Assembly (NCBI RefSeq): GCF_001854325.1
Contig: NZ_CP017754.1
Location: 558,001-622,000 of the forward strand
Source of the DNA: Cupriavidus malaysiensis
GTDB taxonomy: Bacteria; Pseudomonadota; Gammaproteobacteria; Burkholderiales; Burkholderiaceae
Direction: 5' to 3'
DNA length: 64,000 nt
Shown: positions 8,590 through 18,396 of the stretch, one piece after another
How the letters are laid out: each line of letters starts with the position of its first letter
Position numbering within the stretch: position 1 is the stretch's first letter
Program-made: the position numbers and the translations under genes
The notes under the pieces: model-generated
Seen by the model: only the letters and a program-made list of their open reading frames with translations
Database searches by the model: none
What the model was told of the DNA's origin: nothing

Positions 8590-8646
8590 GCCCCGTCTGA
8601 GCCTCATGAGCCCCACCTGAGCCCCACCTGAGTCCCACCTGAGACG
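8587..8646 (+). repeat. Short 11-bp tandem repeat after the DUF2917 gene
   Basis: A run of TGAGCCCCACC-type units starts with the stop codon at 8587. Two units are identical and others differ by one or a few bases. It looks like simple replication slippage; no role is apparent. Confidence 0.6.
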
Positions 8647-8742
8647 CCTGGGCCACACCCCCCGGGCCGTCCCGGCCGCCTCGCGCGGTGGCCGGCGGGG
8701 CCTGGGCCGGCGCGCCCACGCCCTTTTCGCTACACTGGCGGC

Positions 8743-9480
8743 ATGCACGAAATCCAAGTCATCGAGCGGGGCCGCGAGGACTACCAGCCCTGCTTCGACG
8801 CGATGCGCGCCTTCACCGACGCGCGCAATGCCGATACTCCCGACCAGATCTGGCTGGTCGAGCATCCACCGGTCTACACCCTCGGCCAGGCGGGCGATCC
8901 TTCGCACCTGCTGGCGCCGGACCCGTCGATTCCGCTGGTGCGGATCGATCGCGGCGGCCAGATCACTTACCACGGCCCGGGCCAGGTGGTGGCCTACCTG
9001 CTGCTCGACCTGCGCCGCCGCAAGCTGATGGTGCGCGAGATGGTCCACGCGATCGAGCAGGCCGTGCTCGATACGCTGGCGGCGTATAATCTGGCCGCCG
9101 AACGCAAGTCCGGCGCCCCCGGTATCTACCTGTCCGACGGGCCGCACCGCGGCGCCAAGATCGCCGCGCTGGGCCTGAAGATCCGCAACGGCTGCAGCTA
9201 TCACGGCGTCAGCCTGAACGTGCAGATGGACCTGGCGCCGTTCCTGCGCATCAATCCTTGCGGCTACGCCGGCCTGGAAACGGTCGACATGGCCAGTGCC
9301 GGCGCGACCGTCGCGCTGCCGGACGGGCAGGGCGGCGTGCTGCGCCAGCCTGTCGGGGCGGCGCGGCAGGGCGAGGTGGCGCAGCGCCTGGCCACGGCAC
9401 TGTGCGAGGTGCTGGCAGCGGCACAGGCACGCAGCCTGGCGGCGCAGGCCGTGCCGGCTGCACAGGCGGCCGAGGCCTGA
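8743..9480 (+). CDS. lipB: Lipoyl(octanoyl) transferase
   Basis: A 245-residue octanoyltransferase that moves octanoate from acyl carrier protein to lipoyl domains of 2-oxoacid dehydrogenases and the glycine cleavage H protein. The family signature [12 protein letters not shown] is at about 70-81, with the active-site Lys139 (GAKIAALG) and catalytic Cys173 (INPCGYAG). An Ala-rich C-terminal tail of about 35 residues is unremarkable. lipA follows 99 bp downstream, so the two steps of lipoate assembly are encoded together. Confidence 0.96.
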   Translation: MHEIQVIERGREDYQPCFDAMRAFTDARNADTPDQIWLVEHPPVYTLGQAGDPSHLLAPDPSIPLVRIDRGGQITYHGPGQVVAYLLLDLRRRKLMVREMVHAIEQAVLDTLAAYNLAAERKSGAPGIYLSDGPHRGAKIAALGLKIRNGCSYHGVSLNVQMDLAPFLRINPCGYAGLETVDMASAGATVALPDGQGGVLRQPVGAARQGEVAQRLATALCEVLAAAQARSLAAQAVPAAQAAEA

Positions 9481-9579
9481 GCCGGATCCCGGCCCCGTGT
9501 CACCGACCCGAACCCTGAACCGGCCACAGCGGCCGCAGACCGAACAGAACTGGCACGCCGAATGCGTGCGGAGAACATC

Positions 9580-10596
9580 ATGAGCGACGCCCTGAGCGCC
9601 CCTTCCAGCCAGGCCCCGCAAGGCCAGGCGGCCCCCCAGCCCGAAGCCCAGACCCAGTACGATCCCACCCGCAAGCAGAAGTCGGCGGACAAGACTGCGC
9701 GCATCCCCATCAAGATCGTGCCGGCCGAGAAGCTGAAGAAGCCGGAGTGGATCCGCGTCAAGGCGGCCACCGGCAATTCGCGCTTCTACGAGATCAAGGA
9801 CATCCTGCGCGCCAACAACCTGGTCACGGTGTGCGAGGAGGCGAGCTGCCCCAATATCGGCGAGTGCTTCGGCAAGGGCACCGCCACCTTCATGATCATG
9901 GGCGACAAGTGCACGCGCCGCTGCCCCTTCTGCGACGTGGGCCATGGCCGCCCGGACCCGCTCGATACCAATGAGCCGGGCAACCTGGCGCGCACCATCG
10001 CCCAGCTCAAGCTGAACTACGTGGTCATCACCAGCGTCGACCGCGACGACCTGCGCGACGGCGGCGCCCAGCACTTCGCCGACTGCATCGGCCAGACCCG
10101 CGAACTGTCGCCGGTGACCCGCATCGAGGTGCTGGTGCCCGACTTCCGCGGCCGCCTGGACAAGGCGCTGGACATCCTGCAGGCCTGCCCGCCGGACGTG
10201 ATGAACCACAACCTGGAAACGGTGCCCCGCCTGTACAAGCAGGCGCGCCCGGGCGCCGACTATGCGCACTCGCTGACGCTGCTGAAGGAGTTCAAGCAGC
10301 GCTGCCCGGATGTGGCGACCAAGTCCGGCCTGATGGTGGGCCTGGGCGAGACCGACGAGGAAATCCTCGAAGTGATGCGCGACATGCGCGCGCATGACAT
10401 CGACATGCTGACCATCGGCCAATACCTCGCCCCGTCGAACCACCACCTGCCGGTGCTGCGCTACGTCCATCCGGACACCTTCAAGATGTTCGAGGAAGAG
10501 GCCTACAAGATGGGCTTCACCCATGCCGCCGTCGGCGCCATGGTGCGCAGCTCGTACCACGCCGACCAGCAGGCCCACCAGGCCGGCTTCGCCTGA
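9580..10596 (+). CDS. lipA: Lipoyl synthase
   Basis: A 338-residue radical-SAM enzyme that inserts two sulfurs into protein-bound octanoyl chains. Both iron-sulfur clusters are accounted for: the auxiliary cluster motif C85-x4-C90-x5-C96 ([12 protein letters not shown]) and the radical-SAM motif CTRRCPFC at 111-118. A C-terminal RSSYHADQ supplies the conserved Ser near the auxiliary cluster. The first 50 residues are a Gln/Pro-rich extension. ATG 9580 is preferred to the in-frame ATG at 9562 because GGAGA precedes it at a suitable distance. Confidence 0.97.
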   Translation: MSDALSAPSSQAPQGQAAPQPEAQTQYDPTRKQKSADKTARIPIKIVPAEKLKKPEWIRVKAATGNSRFYEIKDILRANNLVTVCEEASCPNIGECFGKGTATFMIMGDKCTRRCPFCDVGHGRPDPLDTNEPGNLARTIAQLKLNYVVITSVDRDDLRDGGAQHFADCIGQTRELSPVTRIEVLVPDFRGRLDKALDILQACPPDVMNHNLETVPRLYKQARPGADYAHSLTLLKEFKQRCPDVATKSGLMVGLGETDEEILEVMRDMRAHDIDMLTIGQYLAPSNHHLPVLRYVHPDTFKMFEEEAYKMGFTHAAVGAMVRSSYHADQQAHQAGFA

Positions 10597-10604
10597 TCCC
10601 CCGC

Positions 10605-10631
10605 GCCCCGGCGCGCCGTGTGCGCCGGGGC
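10605..10631 (+). terminator. GC-rich hairpin after lipA
   Basis: A perfect 10-bp stem, GCCCCGGCGC (10605-10614) with GCGCCGGGGC (10622-10631), and a 7-nt loop, 8 bases after the lipA stop. There is no T-run, so termination without Rho is uncertain. Confidence 0.45.
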
Positions 10632-11080
10632 CTGCCGCCTCGCCGGGCCTGCCCGGTCTCTCTCCCCGTTTCTCGCCGTGCCGGCTGGCACTGTCCGCCG
10701 ACAGCCGCGATGCCGTGATGCCGCGATGCCGTGATGCACGGTGTCCCTGATCGCACCCCTCATCAGGCACCCCGCCAGATCCCACTCCGCCTTCGGCTGT
10801 TGCATTGACGCAACGTCCGCGGCATTGTTTTCCGATTGATCCATCCAGCGCCGTGATCCGGGCCGACCGCCCGGGACATGGGCGCTTGCACCATCCGGGT
10901 GCCGTGCGCGCCTGCGCGGGCCCGGGTGGCGAGTCGTGCCCGCGCGCCGCGCACCAGCCCGGTTCGCCCTCCAAGCCCCCTGCACCCACGGCGTGCGCCG
11001 TGCCGAAGCGCTGCCCGGACGGCAGGGCCGGGGGCTAGGGTCAATCCCTAGCCCCACCTTGTCATCATTTCGTTATGATT
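10632..11080. other. Non-coding stretch between lipA and the 5-oxoproline operon
   Basis: About 450 bp in which I see no supportable gene. It holds short GATGCCGTGATGCC-type direct repeats at about 10708-10737. Small ORFs on both strands here lack conserved features or ribosome binding sites. Confidence 0.6.
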
Positions 11081-11096
11081 AATTTATCGATAAATT
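11081..11096. promoter_or_regulatory. Perfect 16-bp palindrome upstream of pxpB, candidate operator
   Basis: AATTTATCGATAAATT reads the same on both strands and lies in an AT-rich island (11068-11110), about 110 bp before pxpB. Position and symmetry suggest a regulator binding site overlapping the operon promoter. No regulator gene is adjacent. Confidence 0.5.
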
Positions 11097-11207
11097 GTCA
11101 ATTAAACGGATGTGATTCGCTTGGCATGCCGGTCGGGAAGGTGTCCTGCCTGACGACTGCTGTGCTGCCGCCTAGACTGCAGGCAGGCCCTTCACCGCGA
11201 TGTGCCC

Positions 11208-11858
11208 ATGACCCGATGTTCCGTTCACCGCCTGGCCGAACAGGCGCTGCTGTGCAGCGTGCCGCCGCCGGCTTCCCTCGACGTCCAGCGCCGCATCTGG
11301 GCGATGGCGCAGCGGGCGGTCGGCTGGCGCGGCGTGGTGGACGTGGTGCCGGGCATGAACAACCTGATGCTGGTGTTCGATGCCGAGGCCGATGCCGAGG
11401 CGCTGGAGCGCAACCTGAAGCTGGCCTGGGCCTCCGGCGAGTCGCGCGAGGCGGTGGGCAGGCTGGTGGAGATCCCGGTGCGCTACGGCGGCGAGGACGG
11501 CCCCGACCTCGCCGAGGTGGCCGCCCATACGGGGCTGGCGCCCGAGGAAGTGGTGCGCCGCCACACCGCCGGCGAGTACGTGGTCTATTTCCTCGGCTTC
11601 CAGCCCGGCTTCGCCTACCTGGGCGGGCTCGACCCCGCGCTGGCCACGCCGCGCCGGCGCGAGCCGCGCCTGGCGGTGCTGGCCGGTTCGGTCGGCATCG
11701 GCGGTGAGCAGACCGGTATCTACCCGGCCAGCGCGCCGGGCGGCTGGCAGCTGATCGGTCGCACCGACAGCGCGCTGTTCGACGCGCGCCGCGATCCGCC
11801 TTCGCTGTTCGCGCCCGGCGATACCTTGCGCTTCATCGCCGAGCGGGTGGCCGCGTGA
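11208..11858 (+). CDS. pxpB: 5-oxoprolinase subunit PxpB
   Basis: A 216-residue KipI-family subunit of the ATP-dependent 5-oxoprolinase PxpABC, which opens pyroglutamate to glutamate. Conserved elements include [18 protein letters not shown], the [15 protein letters not shown] segment and the [14 protein letters not shown] segment. ATG 11208 is taken as the start; a GTG at 11202 is in frame. The stop overlaps the pxpC start by 4 bp. Order pxpB-pxpC-pxpA, followed by two membrane proteins and a pyroglutamyl peptidase, makes the pathway assignment strong. Confidence 0.93.
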   Translation: MTRCSVHRLAEQALLCSVPPPASLDVQRRIWAMAQRAVGWRGVVDVVPGMNNLMLVFDAEADAEALERNLKLAWASGESREAVGRLVEIPVRYGGEDGPDLAEVAAHTGLAPEEVVRRHTAGEYVVYFLGFQPGFAYLGGLDPALATPRRREPRLAVLAGSVGIGGEQTGIYPASAPGGWQLIGRTDSALFDARRDPPSLFAPGDTLRFIAERVAA

Positions 11859-12871
11859 TCGAGATCCTGCGCCCCGGTGCGCTCGCCTCGGTCCAGGACC
11901 TGGGCCGCAGCGGCTTCCGCCATGTCGGCGTGGGCTTGTCCGGTGCGCTCGACCGCATGGCGCTCGCCACCGGCAACCTGCTGCTGGGCAATCCCCGCGG
12001 GGCGGCCGCCATCGAGTTCACGCTGGGCCGCGCGGCGCTGCGTTTCCATGCCGACCTGCGCGTGGCCCTGGCCGGCGCCGACTGCGCTGCCCACCTCGAC
12101 GGCGAGCCGGTCTGGTCCTGGCATGCCTTCGATGTGCGCCGCGGCGCCACCCTGGTGCTGGCGGCGGCGCAGGGCGGCACGCGCAGTTATCTGTGCGTGG
12201 CCGGCGGCATCGACGTGCCGCTCGTGATGGGTTCGCGCAGCACCGACCTGAAGGCGGGCTTCGGCGGTTTCGCCGGGCGCGCGCTGCGCGAAGGCGACCG
12301 CCTGGCGGCGGCCGGCCCGGGCCAGCCGGCGGCTGCCGCGCGCGGCGTGGCCGCGCCGGCCTGGGCGATGCCGCGCGCACGCCTGGAGCGGGCCTGGCCG
12401 ATCCGCCTGCTGCCGGGGCCGGAATACGAGGCGTTCGACGAGGCCGCGCGCGACGCGCTGTGGCAGTCGGCCTGGACCGTCACGCCCAACAGCAACCGCC
12501 AGGGCATGCGCCTGCAGGGTCCGGCGCTGGCGCGCACCCCCGGCCGCGACGCCGACCTGCTGTCGCACGGCGTGCTTCCGGGCGTGGTCCAGGTGCCGCC
12601 GGCCGGCCAGCCCATCGTGCTGATGGCCGACGCGCAGACCACCGGCGGCTACCCCAAGATCGGCGTGGTGATCGGCGCCGACCTGTGGCGCCTGGCGCAG
12701 GTGCCGCTCGGGGCGTCGCTGCGCTTCGTGCCGGCGACGCTGGCGGAGGCTGCCGTGGCGCAGGCGGAACTGGAGCGCTACCTGCAGCAGGTGGCGCAGT
12801 CATTGCGCTGGCAGGAGGGCGGCATGGACATTGCAGCGCGCCGCCGCGCGCAGACACGTGCCGCGGCCTGA
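11855..12871 (+). CDS. pxpC: 5-oxoprolinase subunit PxpC
   Basis: A 338-residue KipA/biotin-dependent carboxyltransferase-like subunit of 5-oxoprolinase. It opens with the typical [19 protein letters not shown] and carries [12 protein letters not shown], the SNRQGMRL segment and [12 protein letters not shown] near the end. A GTG start overlaps the pxpB stop, giving coupled translation. Length matches the family. The last 20 residues are basic and likely unconserved. Confidence 0.93.
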   Translation: MIEILRPGALASVQDLGRSGFRHVGVGLSGALDRMALATGNLLLGNPRGAAAIEFTLGRAALRFHADLRVALAGADCAAHLDGEPVWSWHAFDVRRGATLVLAAAQGGTRSYLCVAGGIDVPLVMGSRSTDLKAGFGGFAGRALREGDRLAAAGPGQPAAAARGVAAPAWAMPRARLERAWPIRLLPGPEYEAFDEAARDALWQSAWTVTPNSNRQGMRLQGPALARTPGRDADLLSHGVLPGVVQVPPAGQPIVLMADAQTTGGYPKIGVVIGADLWRLAQVPLGASLRFVPATLAEAAVAQAELERYLQQVAQSLRWQEGGMDIAARRRAQTRAAA

Positions 12872-12945
12872 ACGGGGCGCGGCGGATACGGACTGGACGG
12901 CGTCGAAGGACGACCGCGGACGACAAAGTACGAAGGAGCAAGGCA

Positions 12946-13686
12946 ATGCAGATCGATTTGAACGCCGACCTGGGCGAAGGCTGCGATAACGACGAGGCGC
13001 TGCTCAGCCTGATCAGCTCGGCCAACGTGGCCTGCGGCTGGCACGCGGGCGACGCCGCCACCATGCTGCAGACGGTGCGCTGGGCGATCGAGCGCGGCGT
13101 GGCCATCGGCGCCCACCCGAGCTATCCCGACCGCGAGAATTTCGGCCGCACCGAGATGCAGCGCGCCCCCGAGCTGGTGTACGCCGACGTGCTGTACCAG
13201 ATTGGCGCGCTGGCCGCGATGGTGCGCGCGCAGGGCGGCGAGCTGGCCCACGTGAAGCCGCACGGCGCGCTCTACAACCAGGCCGCGCGCGATCCGGCGC
13301 TGGCCGAGGCGATCGTGCGCGCGGTACGCGATTTCGACTCCGACCTGGTCTTCTTCGGCCTGGCCGGCAGCGCCATGGTCAAGGTCGCGCGCGAGGCCGG
13401 CCTGCGCGTCAAGGAGGAAGTGTTCGCCGACCGTGGCTACAACCCCGACGGCTCGCTCGTCAAGCGCGGCACGCCCGGCGCGCTGCACGAGGACGAGGCC
13501 GTCGCGCTCGACCAGACGCTGACCATGGTGCGCGAGCAGCGCGTGCGCGCCATCGACGGCAGCTGGGTACCGATCCGCGCCGAGACCGTGTGCCTGCACG
13601 GTGACGGCGCGCACGCGCTGGCCTTCGCGCGCCGCATCCGGGAACGGCTCGGCGCCGAGGGCATCGCGATCCGCGCCGGCAACTGA
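12946..13686 (+). CDS. pxpA: 5-oxoprolinase subunit PxpA (LamB/YcsF family)
   Basis: A 246-residue protein with the family start DLNADLGEG, the metal and substrate region [25 protein letters not shown], a central [17 protein letters not shown] and CLHGDG near the end. It is the third subunit of ATP-dependent 5-oxoprolinase. The ribosome binding site AAGGAG lies 8 bases before ATG 12946. In this family it is a cytoplasmic enzyme; pyroglutamate arises from glutamine cyclisation or from peptides cut by Pcp, encoded downstream. Confidence 0.95.
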   Translation: MQIDLNADLGEGCDNDEALLSLISSANVACGWHAGDAATMLQTVRWAIERGVAIGAHPSYPDRENFGRTEMQRAPELVYADVLYQIGALAAMVRAQGGELAHVKPHGALYNQAARDPALAEAIVRAVRDFDSDLVFFGLAGSAMVKVAREAGLRVKEEVFADRGYNPDGSLVKRGTPGALHEDEAVALDQTLTMVREQRVRAIDGSWVPIRAETVCLHGDGAHALAFARRIRERLGAEGIAIRAGN

Positions 13687-13814
13687 GGCAGGGGGCGCGC
13701 CAGCGCCTCCCGCCCCGGCTGCCGGGCTCCCCCCGCGGCGCGCACCCCTGCCGGCCCGCTTTGCAGGTCGGGCGGGCGCTGCGCCTGCTTCCTCCCTCCT
13801 TACTGGTGTCTCAC

Positions 13815-14579
13815 ATGGAACACGCAGTCAATCTTTGGCCCCTGCTCGGGGTCGGCGTCATCATCCTGGGCTTCGTGCTGCGCTTCAACCCGATGATGGT
13901 GGTGGCGATCGCCGCGATCGTCACCGGGCTGGCCGCCTCGATGCCGGTCGTGCAGATCCTCAGCGCGATCGGCACTGCCTTCGTCAAGGCGCGCAACCTG
14001 CCGCTGATCATCCTGCTGCCGCTGGCGGTGATCGGCCTGCTGGAACGGCACGGCCTGCGCGAGCACGCGCAGGCGTGGATCTCGCGCATCGCCTCGGCCA
14101 CGGTGGGCCGGCTGCTGATCGTCTACCTCGGCGTGCGCGAACTGACCGCGGCGGTGGGCCTGACCAGCCTGGGCGGCCACCCGCAGATGGTGCGCCCGCT
14201 GCTGGCGCCGATGGCGGAGGGCGCGGCGGAGAACCGCTTCGGCGCCTTGCCCGAACCGGTGCGCCAGCGCGTGCTGGCTTTCTGCGCCGCCACCGACAAC
14301 GTCGGCCTGTTCTTCGGCGAGGACATCTTCGTGGCCTTCGGTGCCATCGCGCTGATGCACACCTTCCTGCTGTCGTCGAACATCGACGTGGAACCGCTGC
14401 ACATCGCTGTGTGGGGCATCCCGACCGCGGTGTGCGCCTTCCTGATCCACTCGGTGCGGCTCAGGCGCCTGGACGGCTGGCTCGAGCGTGAACTGGGCGG
14501 CCAGCGCGCCGCCGCCGCCGCCGCTGGCGGTAACGGTAACGGCAGCGCTGCCAAGCACACGGCCAAGAGCGGGGAGTAA
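13815..14579 (+). CDS. DUF969 membrane protein, putative 5-oxoproline permease component
   Basis: A 254-residue integral membrane protein of the DUF969 family with about six hydrophobic segments, the first at residues 7-25 (LWPLLGVGVIILGFVLRF). Characteristic conserved parts are AFVKARNLPLIILLPLAVIGLLERHGL, LTSLGGHPQMVRPL and FCAATDNVGLFFGEDIF. The C-terminal 25 residues are Ala/Gly-rich and soluble. Start ATG 13815 fits the conserved N terminus. It is always seen by me with DUF979 and the pxp genes, so a transport role for pyroglutamate is a reasonable inference but not proven. Confidence 0.8.
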   Translation: MEHAVNLWPLLGVGVIILGFVLRFNPMMVVAIAAIVTGLAASMPVVQILSAIGTAFVKARNLPLIILLPLAVIGLLERHGLREHAQAWISRIASATVGRLLIVYLGVRELTAAVGLTSLGGHPQMVRPLLAPMAEGAAENRFGALPEPVRQRVLAFCAATDNVGLFFGEDIFVAFGAIALMHTFLLSSNIDVEPLHIAVWGIPTAVCAFLIHSVRLRRLDGWLERELGGQRAAAAAAGGNGNGSAAKHTAKSGE

Positions 14580-14585
14580 GCCATC

Positions 14586-15536
14586 ATGATCATTTCCATC
14601 GACTACCTCTACTGGCTGGCCGGACTGGTGCTGGCCATCACCGCGCTGCTGACCTTCGCCGACCGCACGCATCCGCGCCGCTTCACCACCGGCCTGTTCT
14701 GGCTGCTGTATGCGGCCGTCTTCCTGGTCGGCGACAAGCTGCCGCCGGCGGTGGTCGGCGCCGGTGCCGTGCTGATGGCGCTGATCGCCGGTTTCGGCGG
14801 CGTGGGCCTGGGCAAGCACGACACGCTGCCCGAGGCCGAGCGCCGCGCCAGCGCCAAGCGCCTGGGCAACAAGCTGTTCGTTCCCGCGCTGCTGATCCCG
14901 GTGGTCACGGTGCTGGGCACGGTGCTGTTCAAGGACGTCAAGATCGCCGGCCTGGCGCTGCTCGATCCGAAGAACGTGACCTTCGTCTCGCTTGGCATCG
15001 GCTGCCTGGTCTCGCTGGCCGTGGTGTGCTGGCTGACACGCGACAGCGTGGTCCAGGGCGTGCGCGAATCGCGCCGGCTGACCGAGTCGCTGGGCTGGGC
15101 GCTGGTGCTGCCGCAGATGCTGGCCATGCTGGGCCTGGTGTTCGCCGACGCCGGCGTGGGCAAGGCGGTCGCGCACCTGACCACGGCCTACATCAACATG
15201 GACTACAAGCTGGTGGCGGTGGCGGTCTACTGCGTCGGCATGGCCCTGTTCACGGTGATCATGGGCAACGGCTTCGCCGCCTTCCCGGTGATGACCGGCG
15301 GCGTCGGCGTGCCCATCCTGGTCGGCACCTTCAACGGCAATCCGGCGGTGATGGCGGCCATCGGCATGTTCTCGGGCTACTGCGGCACGCTGATGACGCC
15401 GATGGCGGCCAACTTCAACATCGTGCCGGCCGCGCTGCTGGAACTGCAGGACAAGAACGCGGTGATCCGGGCGCAGGTGCCGACCGCGCTGGCGATCCTG
15501 GTGGCCAACATCGCGCTGCTCTACTTCCTGATGTGA
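14586..15536 (+). CDS. DUF979 membrane protein, partner of the DUF969 protein
   Basis: A 316-residue integral membrane protein with about eight to nine hydrophobic segments. Its conserved features include YWLAGLVLAITALLTF, the AGFGGVGLG loop, MGNGFAAFPVMTGGVGVPIL and FSGYCGTLMTPMAANFNIVPAALLEL. The start is 6 bp after the DUF969 stop, so the two are probably made together as one transporter. Placement between 5-oxoprolinase and pyroglutamyl peptidase suggests uptake or export of 5-oxoproline; the substrate has not been seen in the sequence itself. Confidence 0.8.
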   Translation: MIISIDYLYWLAGLVLAITALLTFADRTHPRRFTTGLFWLLYAAVFLVGDKLPPAVVGAGAVLMALIAGFGGVGLGKHDTLPEAERRASAKRLGNKLFVPALLIPVVTVLGTVLFKDVKIAGLALLDPKNVTFVSLGIGCLVSLAVVCWLTRDSVVQGVRESRRLTESLGWALVLPQMLAMLGLVFADAGVGKAVAHLTTAYINMDYKLVAVAVYCVGMALFTVIMGNGFAAFPVMTGGVGVPILVGTFNGNPAVMAAIGMFSGYCGTLMTPMAANFNIVPAALLELQDKNAVIRAQVPTALAILVANIALLYFLM

Positions 15537-15561
15537 TGCGATGTGAGCTGATGTGACGCGA

Positions 15562-15594
15562 GGCGATGCGGCGGGCGGGTCCCGCCGCATCGCC
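15562..15594 (+). terminator. Strong hairpin between the DUF979 gene and pcp
   Basis: A 14-bp perfect stem (15562-15575 with 15581-15594, GGCGATGCGGCGGG and its complement) around a 5-nt loop. No T-run follows, so it may attenuate or protect mRNA rather than terminate. Confidence 0.5.
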
Positions 15595-15680
15595 TCCGTC
15601 GCCCCACCCGACATCAGCAGACATCAGCAGACACCGGCCGACATCCCCTGAGACCACCCGACTGCCCAGCGAGGTCCATC

Positions 15681-16364
15681 ATGCCTACCGTCCTGCTCAC
15701 CGGCTTCGAACCCTTCGAGGGCGAACCGATCAATCCATCCTGGGAGGCGGTGCGCGCGCTGGACGGCGAGCGCTTCGGCGATGCCGCCATCGCGGTACGC
15801 CAGATGCCCTGCGTATTCGGTGCCGCCATCGACGCCATGGCGCAGGCCATCGACGCGCTCGATCCCGTGCTGGTGATCGCGGTGGGGCAGGCGGGCGGGC
15901 GCAGCGAGATGTCGGTGGAGCGCGTCGCGATCAATGTCGACGACGCGCGCATCGCCGACAACGCGGGTGCCCGTCCCATCGACGAGCCCATCGTGGCGGG
16001 CGGGCCGGCGGCCTATTTCGCCACGCTGCCGATCAAGGCCATGGTGCGCGACCTGCGCGCGGCCGGTATCCCCGCCGCGGTGTCGCAGACCGCCGGCACC
16101 TTTGTCTGCAACCATATCTTCTACGGCCTGATGCACCTGCTCGCCACGCGCGCGTCAGGCGCGTCAGGCGCGCCAGGCATGTCAGGCGCGCCGCGGGCGC
16201 GCGGCGGCTTCATCCACATTCCCTATCTGCCCGAACAGGCCGCCCAGTATCCGGGCCAGCCCAGCATGGCGCTGCCGCTCCTGGTGGCGGGCCTGCGCCG
16301 CATGGTGCAGACGGCGCTGGCGACCGAGGTCGACGTGCGCGAGCAGGGCGGCCAGACTCACTGA
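15681..16364 (+). CDS. pcp: Pyroglutamyl-peptidase I
   Basis: A 227-residue cysteine peptidase of family C15 that removes N-terminal pyroglutamate from peptides. The triad is visible: Glu80 (SVERVAIN), Cys143 (AGTFVCNH) and His179 (FIHIPYLP). Between Cys and His there is a Gly/Ser/Ala-rich insertion at about 158-175 encoded by 9-bp direct repeats (16157-16197), longer than I expect for this family. It provides free pyroglutamate for PxpABC. The stop overlaps the convergent VanZ gene by 7 bp. Confidence 0.93.
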   Translation: MPTVLLTGFEPFEGEPINPSWEAVRALDGERFGDAAIAVRQMPCVFGAAIDAMAQAIDALDPVLVIAVGQAGGRSEMSVERVAINVDDARIADNAGARPIDEPIVAGGPAAYFATLPIKAMVRDLRAAGIPAAVSQTAGTFVCNHIFYGLMHLLATRASGASGAPGMSGAPRARGGFIHIPYLPEQAAQYPGQPSMALPLLVAGLRRMVQTALATEVDVREQGGQTH

Positions 16365-17668
16365 GCGTCGCGCGGCGGACGGTTCGGCTCGCCAGGCTCG
16401 CCCGGGGTGTCCGGGGTGTCCGGGGTGTCCGGGGTGCCGGGTGCCGCCGCCGCGGCCGCGGCCTTGCGCCTGGCCTGGCGCCTGGCGCGGCGCAGCGCGT
16501 GGCGGTCCAGGTTGAACTGCTCGAAGCGCCAGACCAGGTAGCTGGCCGCCGCGAAGGGCCAGACCCAGCCCAGCCACTGGGCCAGGCTGTTGAAATGGAT
16601 CAGGCGGCCCATGCGCCAGCCCTGCTCCGAGATCCAGGCATAGGGATTGGGCGGCAGCAGGTTGGTCAGCAGCACCAGGCCGATCAGCGCCAGCAGGGCC
16701 AGCAGGCCACGCAGCCAGCGCGGCAGCTGCAGCAGCAGCGCCAGCACCAGCGAACCCGTCAGCAGCGCGAAGCGGCCGCCTTCGGACAGCCAGTTGAAGG
16801 GCGTGTCGTCGGGGAACTGCAATTCCGCCACGGCTGCCTTGAGCAGCAGCGCGCCGGCCAGCAAGGCGGTCAGGATGCGCAGCATCGGCGCATGGCGGCG
16901 CATCGCCACCGAGGCGAACAGCCCGGTGCCCACCCAGCTCAGCGCGGTGACCAGCGATTCCAGCAACTGGCGGTTCTGCATGTCGTCGGGGCCCAGGCCG
17001 ATGTCGGCCTGCCAGTCGGCCAGCGCCGGCACCACCGACTGCAGCACCTGCATCGGCCACGAGTCGGGGTCGGTGAGCCACTCGCGCACGATCGCGCCCA
17101 TGCCGAACAAGTGTTCCTGCGGGAAGATCTGTGCGAACGGCCACAGCAGGACCAGGATGATGGCGAAGCTGGCATAGGGCTCGAACCAGGCCAGGCGCAG
17201 CCGGCGCAGGTTGCTGCGGTCGATCAGCGCGGCGCAGAAGGGGGCGGTCAGGGCCGCGCCCAGCAGCGCGCCCATCGCATTGGTGGCGAGGTCGATATTG
17301 GACGGGATGCGCGTCGGCAGCCAGGTCTGCAGTCCCTCCATCACCGCCGACAGCGCCGTGCCTGCCGCCAGCGCGGCCAGCACCGCCGGCACGCCGCGCA
17401 CGCGCGGGTACAGCGCCAGCACCGCCAGCGCGCCGAAGGGGCTGTAGCCCATCACATTGGTCAGCAGGTCGAAGCTGGTGATGTAGCGCGGCTTGGGTGC
17501 GGTCAGGTAGGCCCATGGCGCGATGCCGTTGCCGGTCCAGCCGCTGAACGGGTACAGGCTGGCGTAGATCACCAGCAAGGTGAAGCACAGCAGGCCGACG
17601 CGTGCCAGCGGAGAGTGCCGGGGCACCGCGTCGTCGCCGCGCGGCGCGGGCGGCGGGACGGTTTCCAT
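16358..17668 (-). CDS. VanZ-family membrane protein
   Basis: A 436-residue polytopic protein. The N-terminal part has the VanZ pattern: [13 protein letters not shown], then [51 protein letters not shown]. Further hydrophobic segments follow to about residue 370. The C terminus is basic, then a Pro/Thr/Asp repeat ([16 protein letters not shown]) encoded by 9-bp units at about 16404-16434. The gene ends tail-to-tail over pcp. ATG 17668 is used; a GTG one codon upstream is possible. The function of VanZ proteins outside teicoplanin resistance is poorly known. Confidence 0.8.
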   Translation of the reverse strand: METVPPPAPRGDDAVPRHSPLARVGLLCFTLLVIYASLYPFSGWTGNGIAPWAYLTAPKPRYITSFDLLTNVMGYSPFGALAVLALYPRVRGVPAVLAALAAGTALSAVMEGLQTWLPTRIPSNIDLATNAMGALLGAALTAPFCAALIDRSNLRRLRLAWFEPYASFAIILVLLWPFAQIFPQEHLFGMGAIVREWLTDPDSWPMQVLQSVVPALADWQADIGLGPDDMQNRQLLESLVTALSWVGTGLFASVAMRRHAPMLRILTALLAGALLLKAAVAELQFPDDTPFNWLSEGGRFALLTGSLVLALLLQLPRWLRGLLALLALIGLVLLTNLLPPNPYAWISEQGWRMGRLIHFNSLAQWLGWVWPFAAASYLVWRFEQFNLDRHALRRARRQARRKAAAAAAAPGTPDTPDTPDTPGEPGEPNRPPRDAQ

Positions 17669-17696
17669 CACGGCATCCTCGGCATCCCGGCCGTCC

Positions 17697-18341
17697 TCAG
17701 TTCAGCGGCAGGGTGGCGACCCAGTCGAGCATGGCCCCGACCAGCGCGTCGGACCCCGCGGCCAGCGCCTTGACCCCGCCGGCGCCGTCCGGCGTCGGCG
17801 CGGGCTGCTCCACTACGAAGGTCTTCTGCCCGATCATGCGCTCGCGGTACACGGTGGCGCGCGCGCGGATCAGGCCGTGGCTGGCACTCTCGCCGTCGAA
17901 GACCTGCTCGAAGGTGATCAGGTCGACGTGCAGCGCGGGCGCGCCGGTGTTGCCCTGCCAGGCCAGCGTGCCGCGCGCGGCGACCGCCTCGCGCAGGCGT
18001 TCGTCGAGCAGGCGCGCCGGCGACATGACCCAGCGCTGCGTGGCATAGGGCTGCAGGCGTTCGACCTGGGCATAGCGCAGCCGGTAGAAGATGGAGTTGC
18101 TGTCGAGCCAGGCGGGGCTGTCGGTCTGGGTCACGCGCAGCGGTGGCAGCGCATGCGCGGCAGGGGCCGTGCCTGCCGTCGCGGCCGAAGGCGGCGCGCC
18201 CGCGGCAGGTCCGAGATCGTAGCTGATGGTGGGGCGGCCGGGCGTCAGCGCGCAGCCGCCGAGCAGGGCCAGCGCGGCAAGGGCTGCGGCGCCGGTGGCC
18301 GGGCGCAGGCTGCCGGCGGGGAAGGGGAGGATGCGCATCAT
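17697..18341 (-). CDS. ABC-type transport auxiliary lipoprotein (PqiC/Mce-associated)
   Basis: A 214-residue lipoprotein with a lipobox (LLGGC, Cys near 32) after an Ala/Leu signal sequence. The mature part matches ABC-transport auxiliary lipoproteins: SYDLGP, LPPLRVTQTDSPAWLDSNSIFYRLRYAQVERLQPYATQRWVMSPARLLDERLR, then a beta-rich tail. Such proteins work at the outer membrane with Mce systems. It is the last gene of a permease-ATPase-MCE-lipoprotein operon, 55 bp after the MCE gene. Two adjacent ATGs (18341, 18338) are possible starts. Confidence 0.85.
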   Translation of the reverse strand: MMRILPFPAGSLRPATGAAALAALALLGGCALTPGRPTISYDLGPAAGAPPSAATAGTAPAAHALPPLRVTQTDSPAWLDSNSIFYRLRYAQVERLQPYATQRWVMSPARLLDERLREAVAARGTLAWQGNTGAPALHVDLITFEQVFDGESASHGLIRARATVYRERMIGQKTFVVEQPAPTPDGAGGVKALAAGSDALVGAMLDWVATLPLN

Positions 18342-18396
18342 GTCGGGCCTCGGGTCGGTGGCTGGCGGCGGTTGGCAGGCGGCGGTTGGGGGCGGA

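Noticed and set aside
10597..11057. Small minus-strand ORFs after lipA (for example 10503-11057)
   Set aside because: They are Arg/Gly-rich, have no conserved segment and no ribosome binding site, and partly overlap lipA.
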